A DNA stretch of 64,000 bases from Sulfitobacter noctilucicola. Its GTDB lineage: Bacteria > Pseudomonadota > Alphaproteobacteria > Rhodobacterales > Rhodobacteraceae. Below the pieces are notes generated by a model that had not been told where the DNA came from, searched no databases, and saw only the letters and a program-made list of their open reading frames with translations. The translations under genes were made by a program, and so were the position numbers. Positions 25,678 through 34,383 of the stretch are shown here, in pieces. The stretch spans positions 310,001 to 374,000 of the forward strand of contig NZ_JASD01000008.1 in assembly GCF_000622385.1 (NCBI RefSeq), written 5' to 3'. Numbering within the stretch: position 1 is the stretch's first letter; each line of letters begins with the position of its first letter.

Positions 25678-27147
25678 GTGTCAAACTCAGTGATTGTCGT
25701 CGGAACAGGTAACGCCGCGCTTTGTGCCGCGATCGCGGCGTTGGAAAACGGGGCGCAGGTGACGCTGCTGGAAAAGGCTGATCAGGCTTTGGCGGGTGGC
25801 AATACCAAATATACGGCAGGCGCGATGCGCTTTGCCTATGACGGGGCTGCGGATCTTATGCCGCTGTTACGCAATCCTGATGATCCTCGCGTGCAGAACG
25901 CTGATTTCGGGGGCTATGACACAGAGAAATTCGGCAACGATCTGCTGGGGTTTAACGATGGCCGTCCGCTGTCGGAGGAGCAAGAAGCGCTCGTTAACCT
26001 GTCGGGCGAGACGATGCGCTGGCTTGCATCCCATGACGTAAAGTTCGAGCCGATCTATAGCCGCCAGAGCTTTGAGAAAGATGGCCGTCACGTGTTTTGG
26101 GGCGGCTTGACGCTGGCAGCTGAGAACGAAGGGGTTGGCCTATTCGATATGGAGCTCGCTGCGGTTGAGCGGATGGGCGGCACAGTCCGCTATAATAGCG
26201 CGGTCACCGGTCTGGTGACTGAAGGTGATCAGGTTATTGGCGTACGCATTGGTGATGAGGTCCTGCATGCAGACGCCGTAATCCTTGCCTCTGGTGGATT
26301 TGAGGCAAATGACGAGATGCGGGTCAAACATATGGGCCCGAACTGGAAAGCAGCAAAGGTGCGCGGCACGCCGCACAACACCGGTGACGGGCTTACAATG
26401 GCGAGCGCAGTCGGCGCGGCTGAATATGGTCTCTATGCTGGATGTCATGCAACTCCAATGGACTTGCATATGGCCGATTTCGGAAATCTCGACTTGCCCG
26501 CTGGTGAACGCAAGAACTACCGCAAAATTTCATATTTTTTGGGCGTAATGCTGAATGCCGATGGCGCACGTTTTGTCGATGAGGGTGCCAATTTCCGCAA
26601 CTATACCTATGCGCAATACGGTGCCGCCATTCTCGAGCAGCCGGGCCAGTTTGCTTGGCAGGTTTTCGATAGCAAAGTGTTCGATCTGCTCTATGCCGAA
26701 TACAGATTTCATGACGCCCATTTTGTAGAAGCTGACACCTTGGAGGCGCTGGTGCCCCTGATGACTGGCTTAAACGCAGAGGCTGCCACCGCTACGCTTG
26801 ACGCTTACAACGATGCGGTGGATGCCCAAACCGCGTTTGATCCAACCGTTCTGGATGGCAAAGCAACCGATGGCTTGACGCCGCCCAAATCAAATTGGGC
26901 CCAGAAAATCGACAAAGGACCCTTCCGCGCGTTCCCAGTTACTGGCGGGATAACATTCACTTACGGTGGATTGAAAGTAGATGACAAGGGTGGTGTCCTC
27001 AGGGAAGGTGGTTCAACAATTGCAGGCCTATTTGCATGTGGCGAGATCGTCGGCGGCGTCTTTTTTGCGGGCTACCCGGGCGGGTCCGGCCTCACGTCAG
27101 GCGCTGTATTTGGCCGCCGCGCGGGGTATGGGGCATCTCAGGCATAA
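25678..27147 (+). CDS. tcuA: FAD-dependent tricarballylate dehydrogenase (TcuA-like)
   Basis: 489 residues from the GTG at 25678, preceded by AAAAGGA; earlier in-frame codons lie in the gntR gene. It belongs to the fumarate-reductase/succinate-dehydrogenase flavoprotein family: the FAD-binding GTGNAA motif is at 9-14, and the C-terminal FAD loop reads GLFACGEIVGGVFF then GSGLTSGAVFGRRAG. The central region (RGTPHNTGDGLTMA, FVDEGANFRNYTYAQYG, QPGQFAWQVFDSKV) is what I know from TcuA of Salmonella, which oxidises tricarballylate to cis-aconitate. No partner resembling TcuB (iron-sulfur/haem electron acceptor) is seen nearby. Adjacent tricarboxylate uptake genes support the assignment; aconitate-type or other substrates remain possible. 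Confidence 0.86.
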   Translation: MSNSVIVVGTGNAALCAAIAALENGAQVTLLEKADQALAGGNTKYTAGAMRFAYDGAADLMPLLRNPDDPRVQNADFGGYDTEKFGNDLLGFNDGRPLSEEQEALVNLSGETMRWLASHDVKFEPIYSRQSFEKDGRHVFWGGLTLAAENEGVGLFDMELAAVERMGGTVRYNSAVTGLVTEGDQVIGVRIGDEVLHADAVILASGGFEANDEMRVKHMGPNWKAAKVRGTPHNTGDGLTMASAVGAAEYGLYAGCHATPMDLHMADFGNLDLPAGERKNYRKISYFLGVMLNADGARFVDEGANFRNYTYAQYGAAILEQPGQFAWQVFDSKVFDLLYAEYRFHDAHFVEADTLEALVPLMTGLNAEAATATLDAYNDAVDAQTAFDPTVLDGKATDGLTPPKSNWAQKIDKGPFRAFPVTGGITFTYGGLKVDDKGGVLREGGSTIAGLFACGEIVGGVFFAGYPGGSGLTSGAVFGRRAGYGASQA

Positions 27148-27485
27148 TGCAATCAATGACATCTGTGCTGTTGATCGTTGAGTGCGACAAAGATCGTTTC
27201 GGGAAAGCTGTCTTGCAGCGCTGAACGAATAGCCAACTTGCGTTCGGTTCTGGATCAAACGTTTTCAAATTCCGGTTTCCCGAAAGTCGACTTTAGCCGT
27301 AGCACAGAAAACTGTTAATTATGGGCTCACTGCTGTCATTCGCTGCGCTTGCACTCAGATCGGGACATCGAAAAGACCGCCAATAGCCGCTGTGCGGGAC
27401 AAAGCATGCGTAATTGAGCTGCCTCTGTTCTGAGGTCGAGCTCCCGATAAGATCACAGGATTACTGTGAACAAGGGAGATTGAAG
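27148..27485. other. Gap between tcuA-like gene and IS110 relic
   Basis: No gene recognised. The right part (from about 27340) probably belongs to the IS110-family element, whose ends cannot be set because this family usually lacks terminal inverted repeats. Confidence 0.4.
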
Positions 27486-28526
27486 ATGGAATATTATGCT
27501 GGATTGGATGTGTCGCTACGGTCGTGCGCTGTTTGCATTATCGATAACAAAGGAAAGGTTGTGCTTGAACGTGAGCTTGCTTGTGAAGTGAGTGATATTT
27601 CTGACTGGTTGAGGAAGTTCGCGTATTCGGTTGAACGGGTCGGTTTTGAAGCAGGAACGATGAGCCAGCTTTTGTTCTTTGGTCTCCAAGGCGAGGGTTT
27701 AGCTGTCGTTTGCATGGAGGCGCGACAAGTGAACGCCGCCCTGTCAGCGATGCGCAACAAGACCGACAAGAACGACGCGCGAAGGATCGCTCAGATCCTG
27801 CCCACGGAGGGGTTCAGTCCGGTTCATATGAAGAGCCGCGAGGCGCATGGCTTAAGAGCTCGCTTGAGCAGCCGAAAGGCGCTGCTCAACAAGACCATCG
27901 AACTTTCGAATGAAGTGCGCGGGTTGCTGAAGATCTTTGGTTTGCGTCTGCCCAAAACCGTTGGTCATGGAAGCTTTGACGATATCGTACGGCCTATGAT
28001 CCAGATGAATGACGTCCTCATTCATGCCTAGATACCGCTGCTGGACGCGCGGGTCGCTCTGTCTCAGCACTATCTTGAACTGGATCACCGCGTGAAGCGC
28101 GCGGCCAGCCACGATGAAGTCTGCATGCGGCTGTTGACGGTTCCGGACGTAGGAATGATAGCCGCGCTCACGTTCAAAGCGGCTGTAGATGATCCTTTGC
28201 GGTTCAAAAGCTCCCGCATGGTTGCCGCGCATTTTGGTCTCACTCCGCGACGATACCAATCTGGCGAGAGCGACAATCCTGGCAGAATATCACGTGCGGG
28301 AGACCGCGATGTTCGATCAACACTCTATTCCGCCGCAAACGCGATGCTAATGCGAACGATGGCGGCGTCACAACTGAAGTCATGGGGTATGCGATTGATG
28401 CGTACAAAGGGGCGACGGCGCGCTGTTGTTGCTGTTGCGCGCAAGCTGGCGGTCCTGCTGCATCGGATGTGGATTGAGAATACGGAATTCCCTTTCGAAG
28501 GGCTGGAGAGTATCAAATGTTTCTAG
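27486..28526 (+). pseudogene. IS110-family transposase, split by an amber stop
   Basis: Reading from the ATG at 27486 the frame gives the N-terminal DEDD (RuvC-like) domain with GLDVS, GFEAG and NKTDKNDARR, which supply the four acidic residues. The frame is then stopped by TAG at 28029-28031. The same frame continues without shift to 28526 and encodes the C-terminal transposase_20 domain (LLTVPDVGMIAALTF, FGLTPRRYQSGES, and the SRAGDRDVR region with the catalytic Ser). Total length of about 345 codons is normal for IS110. One base change would restore it, so it is a recent inactivation. It separates the two cargo modules of the island. Confidence 0.88.
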
Positions 28527-29026
28527 CTGACCCAATACTCAACCAAACGGGATCGTCCTTTCCGGACGAGGTCTGTGGGTGAAGCCGAATATGGCTGCTG
28601 CGCAACGAGAAGCGCGAGACGAAGCAAGGCTCTCCACAACCGATCCGGCATATGCATGCAGGGTGCCGCATAGCTACCAGTCAGACTGCGCAGAGAAGCG
28701 TGACTGTGATAAGTACGATGCCAAACTGATCAAAGGAAAAGAGCTTGACCGATAGACTGAATTAGGGAAGGAGTCTTTTGCTATAAATTCGCAAACGGCT
28801 GCTTTTTATGCGTAACGGAAAGCGAAAGTTTGCAGGAATGCAAGCGGCCTTCCACTTTTTATGCATAACGGGCAAATGGGAGCGGGTGAGTCAGATTCCT
28901 TTTTTGGGAATGGTTATCCAGAAAAACCCTCAGCTAAGCTTTCAATGCCGTTCCAGCAAAAATATCGACTGGGATACTGCGTAGGCTTTGTCAGTTCGAA
29001 ATTTTTATCACAAGAGAGGGCTGTTA
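28527..29026. other. Gene-free region between IS110 relic and cysG
   Basis: No gene is supported in these 500 bases. A 17-bp segment, CTTTTTATGCGTAACGG at 28802-28818, recurs with one mismatch at 28855-28871. The first part probably contains the right flank of the IS110 copy. The region looks like decayed or rearranged DNA. Confidence 0.45.
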
Positions 29027-30475
29027 TCAAGCTCGCTGTATTTCGTAAAACGCAGATGCCGGCTTCTCAAAGAGTTTCAAACACTGGGCTCTGTCACTCT
29101 TGGCGGCGCTCTGTTCACGGGTTTTTCGAGGTAACGAGATAAGTAAAATGCTACATCCGGTAATTCTGTGCTTCTCAATATCGCCGGCGAGGGTTTCCAA
29201 TCGCGATTCAAGTACGGTTTGCGAGGGTTTCGAGATGTTTACTGCAATCGTGATCGGGGTTGATACCGGCAGTCCCTGCGAGATCAATTGGGACGCAACT
29301 TCGGCGGATTTTCCGATAGCCATGTAGAAGGCTAAGGTTGTGCCGGGCTTAGCGTGGCTATGCCAATCGGGCATCTGTGCACCTGGTTGGGTCTGACCTG
29401 TTGAGAATACAACTGTGTCGGTTTCTCCACGACTGGTAAGGGGACGCTTCAATGTTGCCGCAGCCGCACTTGCTGCGGTGACGCCAGGAACAACTTCGAT
29501 TGGAATGCCTGCAGTGTGGGCGGCATCCAATTCTTCCGTCGCGCGGCCGAACAACATTGGATCGCCAGATTTGAGCCGCACGACCCGTTTGCCCTGTTTG
29601 GCCGCGGCCACGATAACGGCGCAGATGCGGTCCTGTGGCCATGCGCTGGCGCCAACGACTTTTCCCACAAATACGCGCTCGGCGTCGCGGCGGGCAAGTT
29701 CAAGAACTTCAGTATCCACAAGGCGGTCGTAAAAAATGATGTCAGCCTCTTGGAGGCGTTCAACAGCACGAAGTGTCAGCAGGTCTCGCGCGCCGGGGCC
29801 TGCACCGACCAGCGAGATTGATCCTGTGGCGTCGGTCTGTGGTGCACCGCCAGCTTGGATGGCATCTTTTAACAGGCTGGCGGCGTCACGTTCGGCGCCC
29901 CGTTTGTGCGCCTGCCAAGGCGCGCCGGAAAACGCCCATCTCCAAAATGCGCGCCGCTGCGCACGCGGCACGCGCATGGCAGCAGCGCCCCGCATGCGTC
30001 CCGCAAGGGCCGCAAAAGAGCCCAAAGACGGATCGAGCAGTTGTTCAACTTGTGTCTTGATGCCGCGTGCCAGTACCGGGGCGGTGCCTTCTGTCCCGAT
30101 GGCCACGACAACCGGATCACGGTCGACCAAAGACGGCGTTGTGATGTCACATAAATGCGGCTGGTCAACGACATTGACGGGCACTGATGCGGATTTGGCG
30201 ATTGCGTGCAGGCTGGCATCAATGCCGGGACAGCCTGTACCGATAAAGGCCATGGCGGCCCCTTGGAAACTGTGGGCTGTGATGGGCCCTTTTATGTGTG
30301 CAGCACGCCCTTCGGCCACGAGACCTTGCAATTCATCGTCCGGCTCATCTGCCAACAGTACGATTTCAGCATCGGTTTTCAGCATCAGACGCGCCTTTTG
30401 CGCGGCTTGCTCCCCCCCGCCCGCAATTACGATGCGGCGATCGGTTGTTTTGATGAACATCGGAAAACTTTTCAT
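29027..30475 (-). CDS. cysG: Siroheme synthase CysG
   Basis: 482 residues from the ATG at 30475, preceded by CAGGAGA; the frame is open upstream but overlaps the TrpD2-like gene. Residues 1-200 form the precorrin-2 dehydrogenase/ferrochelatase part (IAGGGEQAAQKA cofactor loop, family order MKSFPMFIKTTDRRI). Residues about 210-460 form the uroporphyrinogen-III methyltransferase part (LVGAGPGARDLLTLRA, then GDPMLFGR and EVVPGVTAASAAA). It makes siroheme, the cofactor of NirB in the same operon. The last 25-30 residues after LLISLPRKTRE are poor in family character and may come from a junction with the neighbouring decayed DNA. Confidence 0.9.
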   Translation of the reverse strand: MKSFPMFIKTTDRRIVIAGGGEQAAQKARLMLKTDAEIVLLADEPDDELQGLVAEGRAAHIKGPITAHSFQGAAMAFIGTGCPGIDASLHAIAKSASVPVNVVDQPHLCDITTPSLVDRDPVVVAIGTEGTAPVLARGIKTQVEQLLDPSLGSFAALAGRMRGAAAMRVPRAQRRAFWRWAFSGAPWQAHKRGAERDAASLLKDAIQAGGAPQTDATGSISLVGAGPGARDLLTLRAVERLQEADIIFYDRLVDTEVLELARRDAERVFVGKVVGASAWPQDRICAVIVAAAKQGKRVVRLKSGDPMLFGRATEELDAAHTAGIPIEVVPGVTAASAAAATLKRPLTSRGETDTVVFSTGQTQPGAQMPDWHSHAKPGTTLAFYMAIGKSAEVASQLISQGLPVSTPITIAVNISKPSQTVLESRLETLAGDIEKHRITGCSILLISLPRKTREQSAAKSDRAQCLKLFEKPASAFYEIQRA

Positions 30476-30488
30476 GCGTGGTCTCCTG

Positions 30489-31457
30489 TCAGGCGGCTTT
30501 TTTGCGATGGCGGTTGGTCCATAGATCACGGGCGCGGCTGTCAGGGTGTGCAACACCCAGCGTATCGAGTGCGAGCGCTGCCGTGCCTTCGACGACGGCT
30601 TGTGCAAAGGGATCATCAAGATGGCCTGCCCACAGCGCCGCGAGATCGGAAGGATCAGGCTCCACCGAGGCCAGACGCCGTATCTCGTCCAATTGTGCGA
30701 CCGCTTTGCCCTGCCACGCGGTGCCATCTCGCAGGCCAAAGGCCGCAACGTCTTTGCTGGGGTGCCGTTCGAATTCACCGCCGCCGCCTTTGATGACGCT
30801 CAGGCTTTGCTGTCCCAAAAGAGCAGAGGCATCGGCTTGGATTTCGCGGTATACGGGATGGAACACGCCCTGCACCGAAGCATCCGTAGCACAGGGGTTC
30901 AACAGGCGCACGACCGTATTGATGCAAGAGCGTAGCCCCAAGCTATTGCGCAATTGCAAGAGCGCGAAGAGCGGCGGCGATAACACTTCAAGCGGGAGAT
31001 AGGTGATGCCCGCGCAGGACAGCGCCTTGTTTGCGGTCGAAAGATCGGGTGCGATCTGAACGCCTAATGCGGCACACCCGTCCCGTACATCAGCGTGATT
31101 GGCCTGATGGGAATTCCAGCCATGCAGCAAAACAGGATAACCCGCTTGCGCCACCAGTTTCGCGCTGAGCAGAAACCACGGCAGGCCGCGGGTGCGACCC
31201 GCAGCGTAGCTTGGCCAATCCAGTGCGGGCGAGAGGGAGGACAGCTTGATGTGGCTACGAGCAGCTTGCACAAACCCGGCAAGCTCTGCTGCCGTCTCCC
31301 CTTTCATGCGCATCAGCATTAGCAGCGCGCCGATGGCCTCTGGTGCGGCATTGCCCGATAGGATGACCTCCATCGCCTCGCGCGCCTCATTCTGATCAAG
31401 AGAACGCGCGCGGCCCGGACCGCGCCCTAAAATCCGCACATAAGGGGCAAGGCTCAT
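30489..31457 (-). CDS. TrpD2/YbiB-like phosphoribosyltransferase-fold protein
   Basis: A 322-residue protein of the anthranilate-phosphoribosyltransferase-like family (YbiB/TrpD2), with helical N-domain (ARSLDQNEAREAMEVIL, ALLMLMRMKGETAAELAGF) and later VLLHGWNSHQANHADV and FALLQLRNSLGLRSCINTVVRLLNP. YbiB-type proteins lack TrpD activity and were described as nucleic-acid-binding. The role within nitrate assimilation is not known. The start overlaps the nasA stop as ATGA and cysG follows 13 bp later, so it is firmly part of the operon. Substrate-site residues of TrpD are not clearly kept. Confidence 0.75.
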   Translation of the reverse strand: MSLAPYVRILGRGPGRARSLDQNEAREAMEVILSGNAAPEAIGALLMLMRMKGETAAELAGFVQAARSHIKLSSLSPALDWPSYAAGRTRGLPWFLLSAKLVAQAGYPVLLHGWNSHQANHADVRDGCAALGVQIAPDLSTANKALSCAGITYLPLEVLSPPLFALLQLRNSLGLRSCINTVVRLLNPCATDASVQGVFHPVYREIQADASALLGQQSLSVIKGGGGEFERHPSKDVAAFGLRDGTAWQGKAVAQLDEIRRLASVEPDPSDLAALWAGHLDDPFAQAVVEGTAALALDTLGVAHPDSRARDLWTNRHRKKAA

Positions 31458-34054
31458 TCTGCAGCCTCGCGGATGACGCCCGCGCCAAGGAGCGCCCGAA
31501 GCTCGGGGCGGCAGGAGCCACAGTTTGTCCCGGCCTGAAGGGCTTCGCCAATTTGCTCGACGGAAGACAGCCCGTCGGCCTCAACCGCACGCAAAATGGT
31601 ATTCACGCCGACTTTGAAGCAGGCGCACAGGACTGGTCCGGGATCGGGCCGCCCGATGGGCGCGCGACCGGACAACATGTCATCAGGCAATTCGGCAAGG
31701 TAGTCCCGCATGAGGCTGACGGGTCGCGGCGCTACAAATACGGCGGCTTCCACACCGTCATCGCCTATAAATGCGGCACGAAAACTGCCGCCATGAAGGT
31801 CTTGTATGGTTTGCGCTGGCAAATCACCCACACCGAGCATGTCGCGGGCGTAGCTTTCCCAATCCTGCGGTGCTTGCGCCCCCGCCAACTCACAGCGCCA
31901 CCCCGCATCGGTGCGCACCCGCGCCCAATAGGCGCTTTGGGGATTTATTGGCCTCCGAGAGATGGCAAAGGCGTACCAGTTTGCGGCGTAAGGGGCTAAC
32001 GCGACGGCGGCCCCTTTGCTTTCTGGCTGGCCCGAGACGGGATCAACAGCGGCTGGAATAACAACATCGATGCGGCCGCTGGGCGCTGTTTCCCCTGTCC
32101 AATGGATCGGCGCAAAGATCTCCCCCTTGCGCACGCGGTCGGTGATTAATGCCCGCAGGATCGCTGTGCCTGTGCCGCTCGTGACCTGCACAAGGCTTGC
32201 GTCTGTAGTGCCTGTCGCGGTGGCATCTGCGGGATGTATCTCGATAAAGGGCTCGGCCAGATGGGCAGAGAGGCGGGCGGATTTTGCGGTGCGTGTCATT
32301 GTGTGCCACTGATCGCGGGTGCGCCCGGTGTTGAGGCGGAACGGAAAGTCGGAATTTGTTGGCTGCGCCATTGGTAAGGGCGTTAATGCCAACATACTGG
32401 CGCGGCCCGACTTGGTGAAAAAACCGCCGTCTGCAAAGAACCGTCCGCCTTCTTGCGAGGCATAGGGCCAGCGGAACGGGTCGAGTGCGTCGTATTGCGC
32501 ATCTGTCAAATCGGCATGGCCAGAGATGTCGAAATCGCGTCCCAGTCCGCCCGCGATGCCAGACAATGCGGCGTGCTCCCGAAAAATCTCGGCCACGTTC
32601 GCGAAATCGAAAGCTGAATGCCAGCCCATCCGCCGACCCACCTCCGCCAACTGCGCCCAATCGGGCCGCGACGCCTCATAACTGGGCAGAACAGCGCGCT
32701 GGCGGCTGATGGTGCGATCCGAATTGGTAACCGTGCCGTCCTTCTCGCCCCACGCACTGGCGGGCAGCAGAACATCGGCAAGCTGTGCGGTGTCTGTCCG
32801 GCCCGTTACATCGCTGACGACGGTAAAATCACATCCCTTGATCGCGGCGGCGACAGCATCTGCATCGGGCATGGAAACAGCCGGATTGGTGTGAATGATC
32901 CAGAGTGCCTTGATCTTGCCGCTGCCCACCGCGCGGAACATGTCTACGGCCTTGAGGCCTGCGGCCTCCGGCATCTTGGGCGCGTCCCAGAACAAGCGGA
33001 CCGCATGGCGGTGGGCAGGGTTCTCCAGATCAAGGTGGCAGGCCAGCATATTGGACAGCCCGCCCACTTCGCGCCCGCCCATGGCATTGGGCTGGCCGGT
33101 CACGGAAAACGGCCCACAGCCCGGCGTGCCGATGCGCCCCGTCGCAAGGTGGCAATTCAGGATCGCGTTGACCTTGTCGGCCCCGCTGGTCGATTGGTTC
33201 ACCCCTTGGCTGAAGATGGTGACCGTCTTTTCCGATCGCAGCCAGATGTTGACAAACGCGCGCAGCTGGTGTCCGTCGAGTTCGGTTAACGATACATCAC
33301 TGGCGCGGGCGCAGCGCAGCGCCTCGGGATATCCGTCGACATGGGCCGCGACATAGCCCGCATCGAGGGCACCTTGTTCGTCAATCTGGGTCAGCAGATG
33401 ATTGAACAGCGCCACATCCGACCCCGGTGCCAGTGGCAGATGTAGATCCGCCGCATCGCAGGTGGCCGTGCGGCGGGGGTCGATCACCACCAGCTTCAAG
33501 TGCGGCCTTGCGGCTTTGGCAGCCAGAATGCGCTGGTGCAACACCGGATGGCACCACGCGAGGTTGCTGCCTACCAGCACAATCGTATCGGCCAGTTCAA
33601 GGTCCTCGTAAGTCCCTGGCACCGTATCTGTGCCAAAGGCGCGTTTATGCCCCGCAACAGTCGACGCCATGCACAGTCGTGAATTGGTGTCGATATTGGC
33701 CGTGCCCATGAAGCCTTTGGCCAGCTTGTTGGCGACGTAGTAATCCTCGGTCAGCATCTGGCCCGAGAGGTAGAAGGCAACACTGTCGGGGCCGTGCTCG
33801 GCGATGGTATGCGTGAACCTGTCCGCTACCAGTTGCAGCGCCTCGTCCCACGCCGCTTCTTTGCCGTTCACCATCGGTGCGGCGAGCCGCCCCTCATGGC
33901 CAACGGTTTCGCCCAGAGCTAACCCTTTGGAGCACAAGCGGCCAAAGTTGGCAGGGTGATCAGGGTCACCTTTGACCTCCAACCCCGCGACAGTTGCGGT
34001 CAGCAAGACGCCGCAACCGACACCGCAGTAAGGGCATGTGGACCGGACGGTCAC
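31454..34054 (-). CDS. nasA: Assimilatory nitrate reductase, catalytic subunit
   Basis: An 866-residue molybdopterin oxidoreductase that reduces nitrate to nitrite in the cytoplasm. The N-terminus has the 4Fe-4S motif CPYCGVGCGV with a further Cys in RLCSKG. The bis-MGD domain runs to about 560 (NIDTNSRLCMASTVAGHKRAFG; HTNPAVSMPDADAV; ASAWGEKDGTVTNSDRTISRQR). A molybdopterin-dinucleotide-binding domain follows (FRLNTGRTRDQWHTMTRT), and the end carries an extra BFD-like [2Fe-2S] domain (CACFKVG ... GTNCGSCRPE), as in Klebsiella-type NasA. No Tat signal is present, which separates it from periplasmic NapA. The start is GTG, overlapping the nirD stop as GTGA. Confidence 0.93.
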   Translation of the reverse strand: MTVRSTCPYCGVGCGVLLTATVAGLEVKGDPDHPANFGRLCSKGLALGETVGHEGRLAAPMVNGKEAAWDEALQLVADRFTHTIAEHGPDSVAFYLSGQMLTEDYYVANKLAKGFMGTANIDTNSRLCMASTVAGHKRAFGTDTVPGTYEDLELADTIVLVGSNLAWCHPVLHQRILAAKAARPHLKLVVIDPRRTATCDAADLHLPLAPGSDVALFNHLLTQIDEQGALDAGYVAAHVDGYPEALRCARASDVSLTELDGHQLRAFVNIWLRSEKTVTIFSQGVNQSTSGADKVNAILNCHLATGRIGTPGCGPFSVTGQPNAMGGREVGGLSNMLACHLDLENPAHRHAVRLFWDAPKMPEAAGLKAVDMFRAVGSGKIKALWIIHTNPAVSMPDADAVAAAIKGCDFTVVSDVTGRTDTAQLADVLLPASAWGEKDGTVTNSDRTISRQRAVLPSYEASRPDWAQLAEVGRRMGWHSAFDFANVAEIFREHAALSGIAGGLGRDFDISGHADLTDAQYDALDPFRWPYASQEGGRFFADGGFFTKSGRASMLALTPLPMAQPTNSDFPFRLNTGRTRDQWHTMTRTAKSARLSAHLAEPFIEIHPADATATGTTDASLVQVTSGTGTAILRALITDRVRKGEIFAPIHWTGETAPSGRIDVVIPAAVDPVSGQPESKGAAVALAPYAANWYAFAISRRPINPQSAYWARVRTDAGWRCELAGAQAPQDWESYARDMLGVGDLPAQTIQDLHGGSFRAAFIGDDGVEAAVFVAPRPVSLMRDYLAELPDDMLSGRAPIGRPDPGPVLCACFKVGVNTILRAVEADGLSSVEQIGEALQAGTNCGSCRPELRALLGAGVIREAAE

Positions 34055-34383
34055 GCTGCGGACCGTCCGGCAAGTGCTGTGCCATCCAGCAGAATGCGAC
34101 CGTCCTCAACCTTGACATCATAGGTAGGGATTTGGCCTGTGTCGGCACCTTGGGCCTGCCCCGTCTCGAGCGAAAAAACCCAATTATGCAGCGGACAAGT
34201 CACCGCGCGGCCGTGCACGATCCCCTCGGACAGTGGTCCGCCCTTGTGCGGACAGGTATCCGAGGCGGCGAAAACTTCGGCCTCGCTGGTGCGAAACAGC
34301 GCGACACAGCCAACAGGTGTTTTGACCAGTCGCGCGCCGCGCAGCGGAATGTCTTCGATGTGGCCCACGTCGATCCAGCTCAT
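34051..34383 (-). CDS. nirD: Nitrite reductase small subunit NirD (Rieske-type)
   Basis: 110 residues from the ATG at 34383, which overlaps the nirB stop as ATGA. The Rieske-type [2Fe-2S] ligand set appears complete (CPHKGGPLSEG and CPLHNWVF), while many enterobacterial NirD proteins have lost these residues. NirD pairs with NirB for NADH-dependent reduction of nitrite to ammonium. Length is typical. Confidence 0.92.
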   Translation of the reverse strand: MSWIDVGHIEDIPLRGARLVKTPVGCVALFRTSEAEVFAASDTCPHKGGPLSEGIVHGRAVTCPLHNWVFSLETGQAQGADTGQIPTYDVKVEDGRILLDGTALAGRSAA

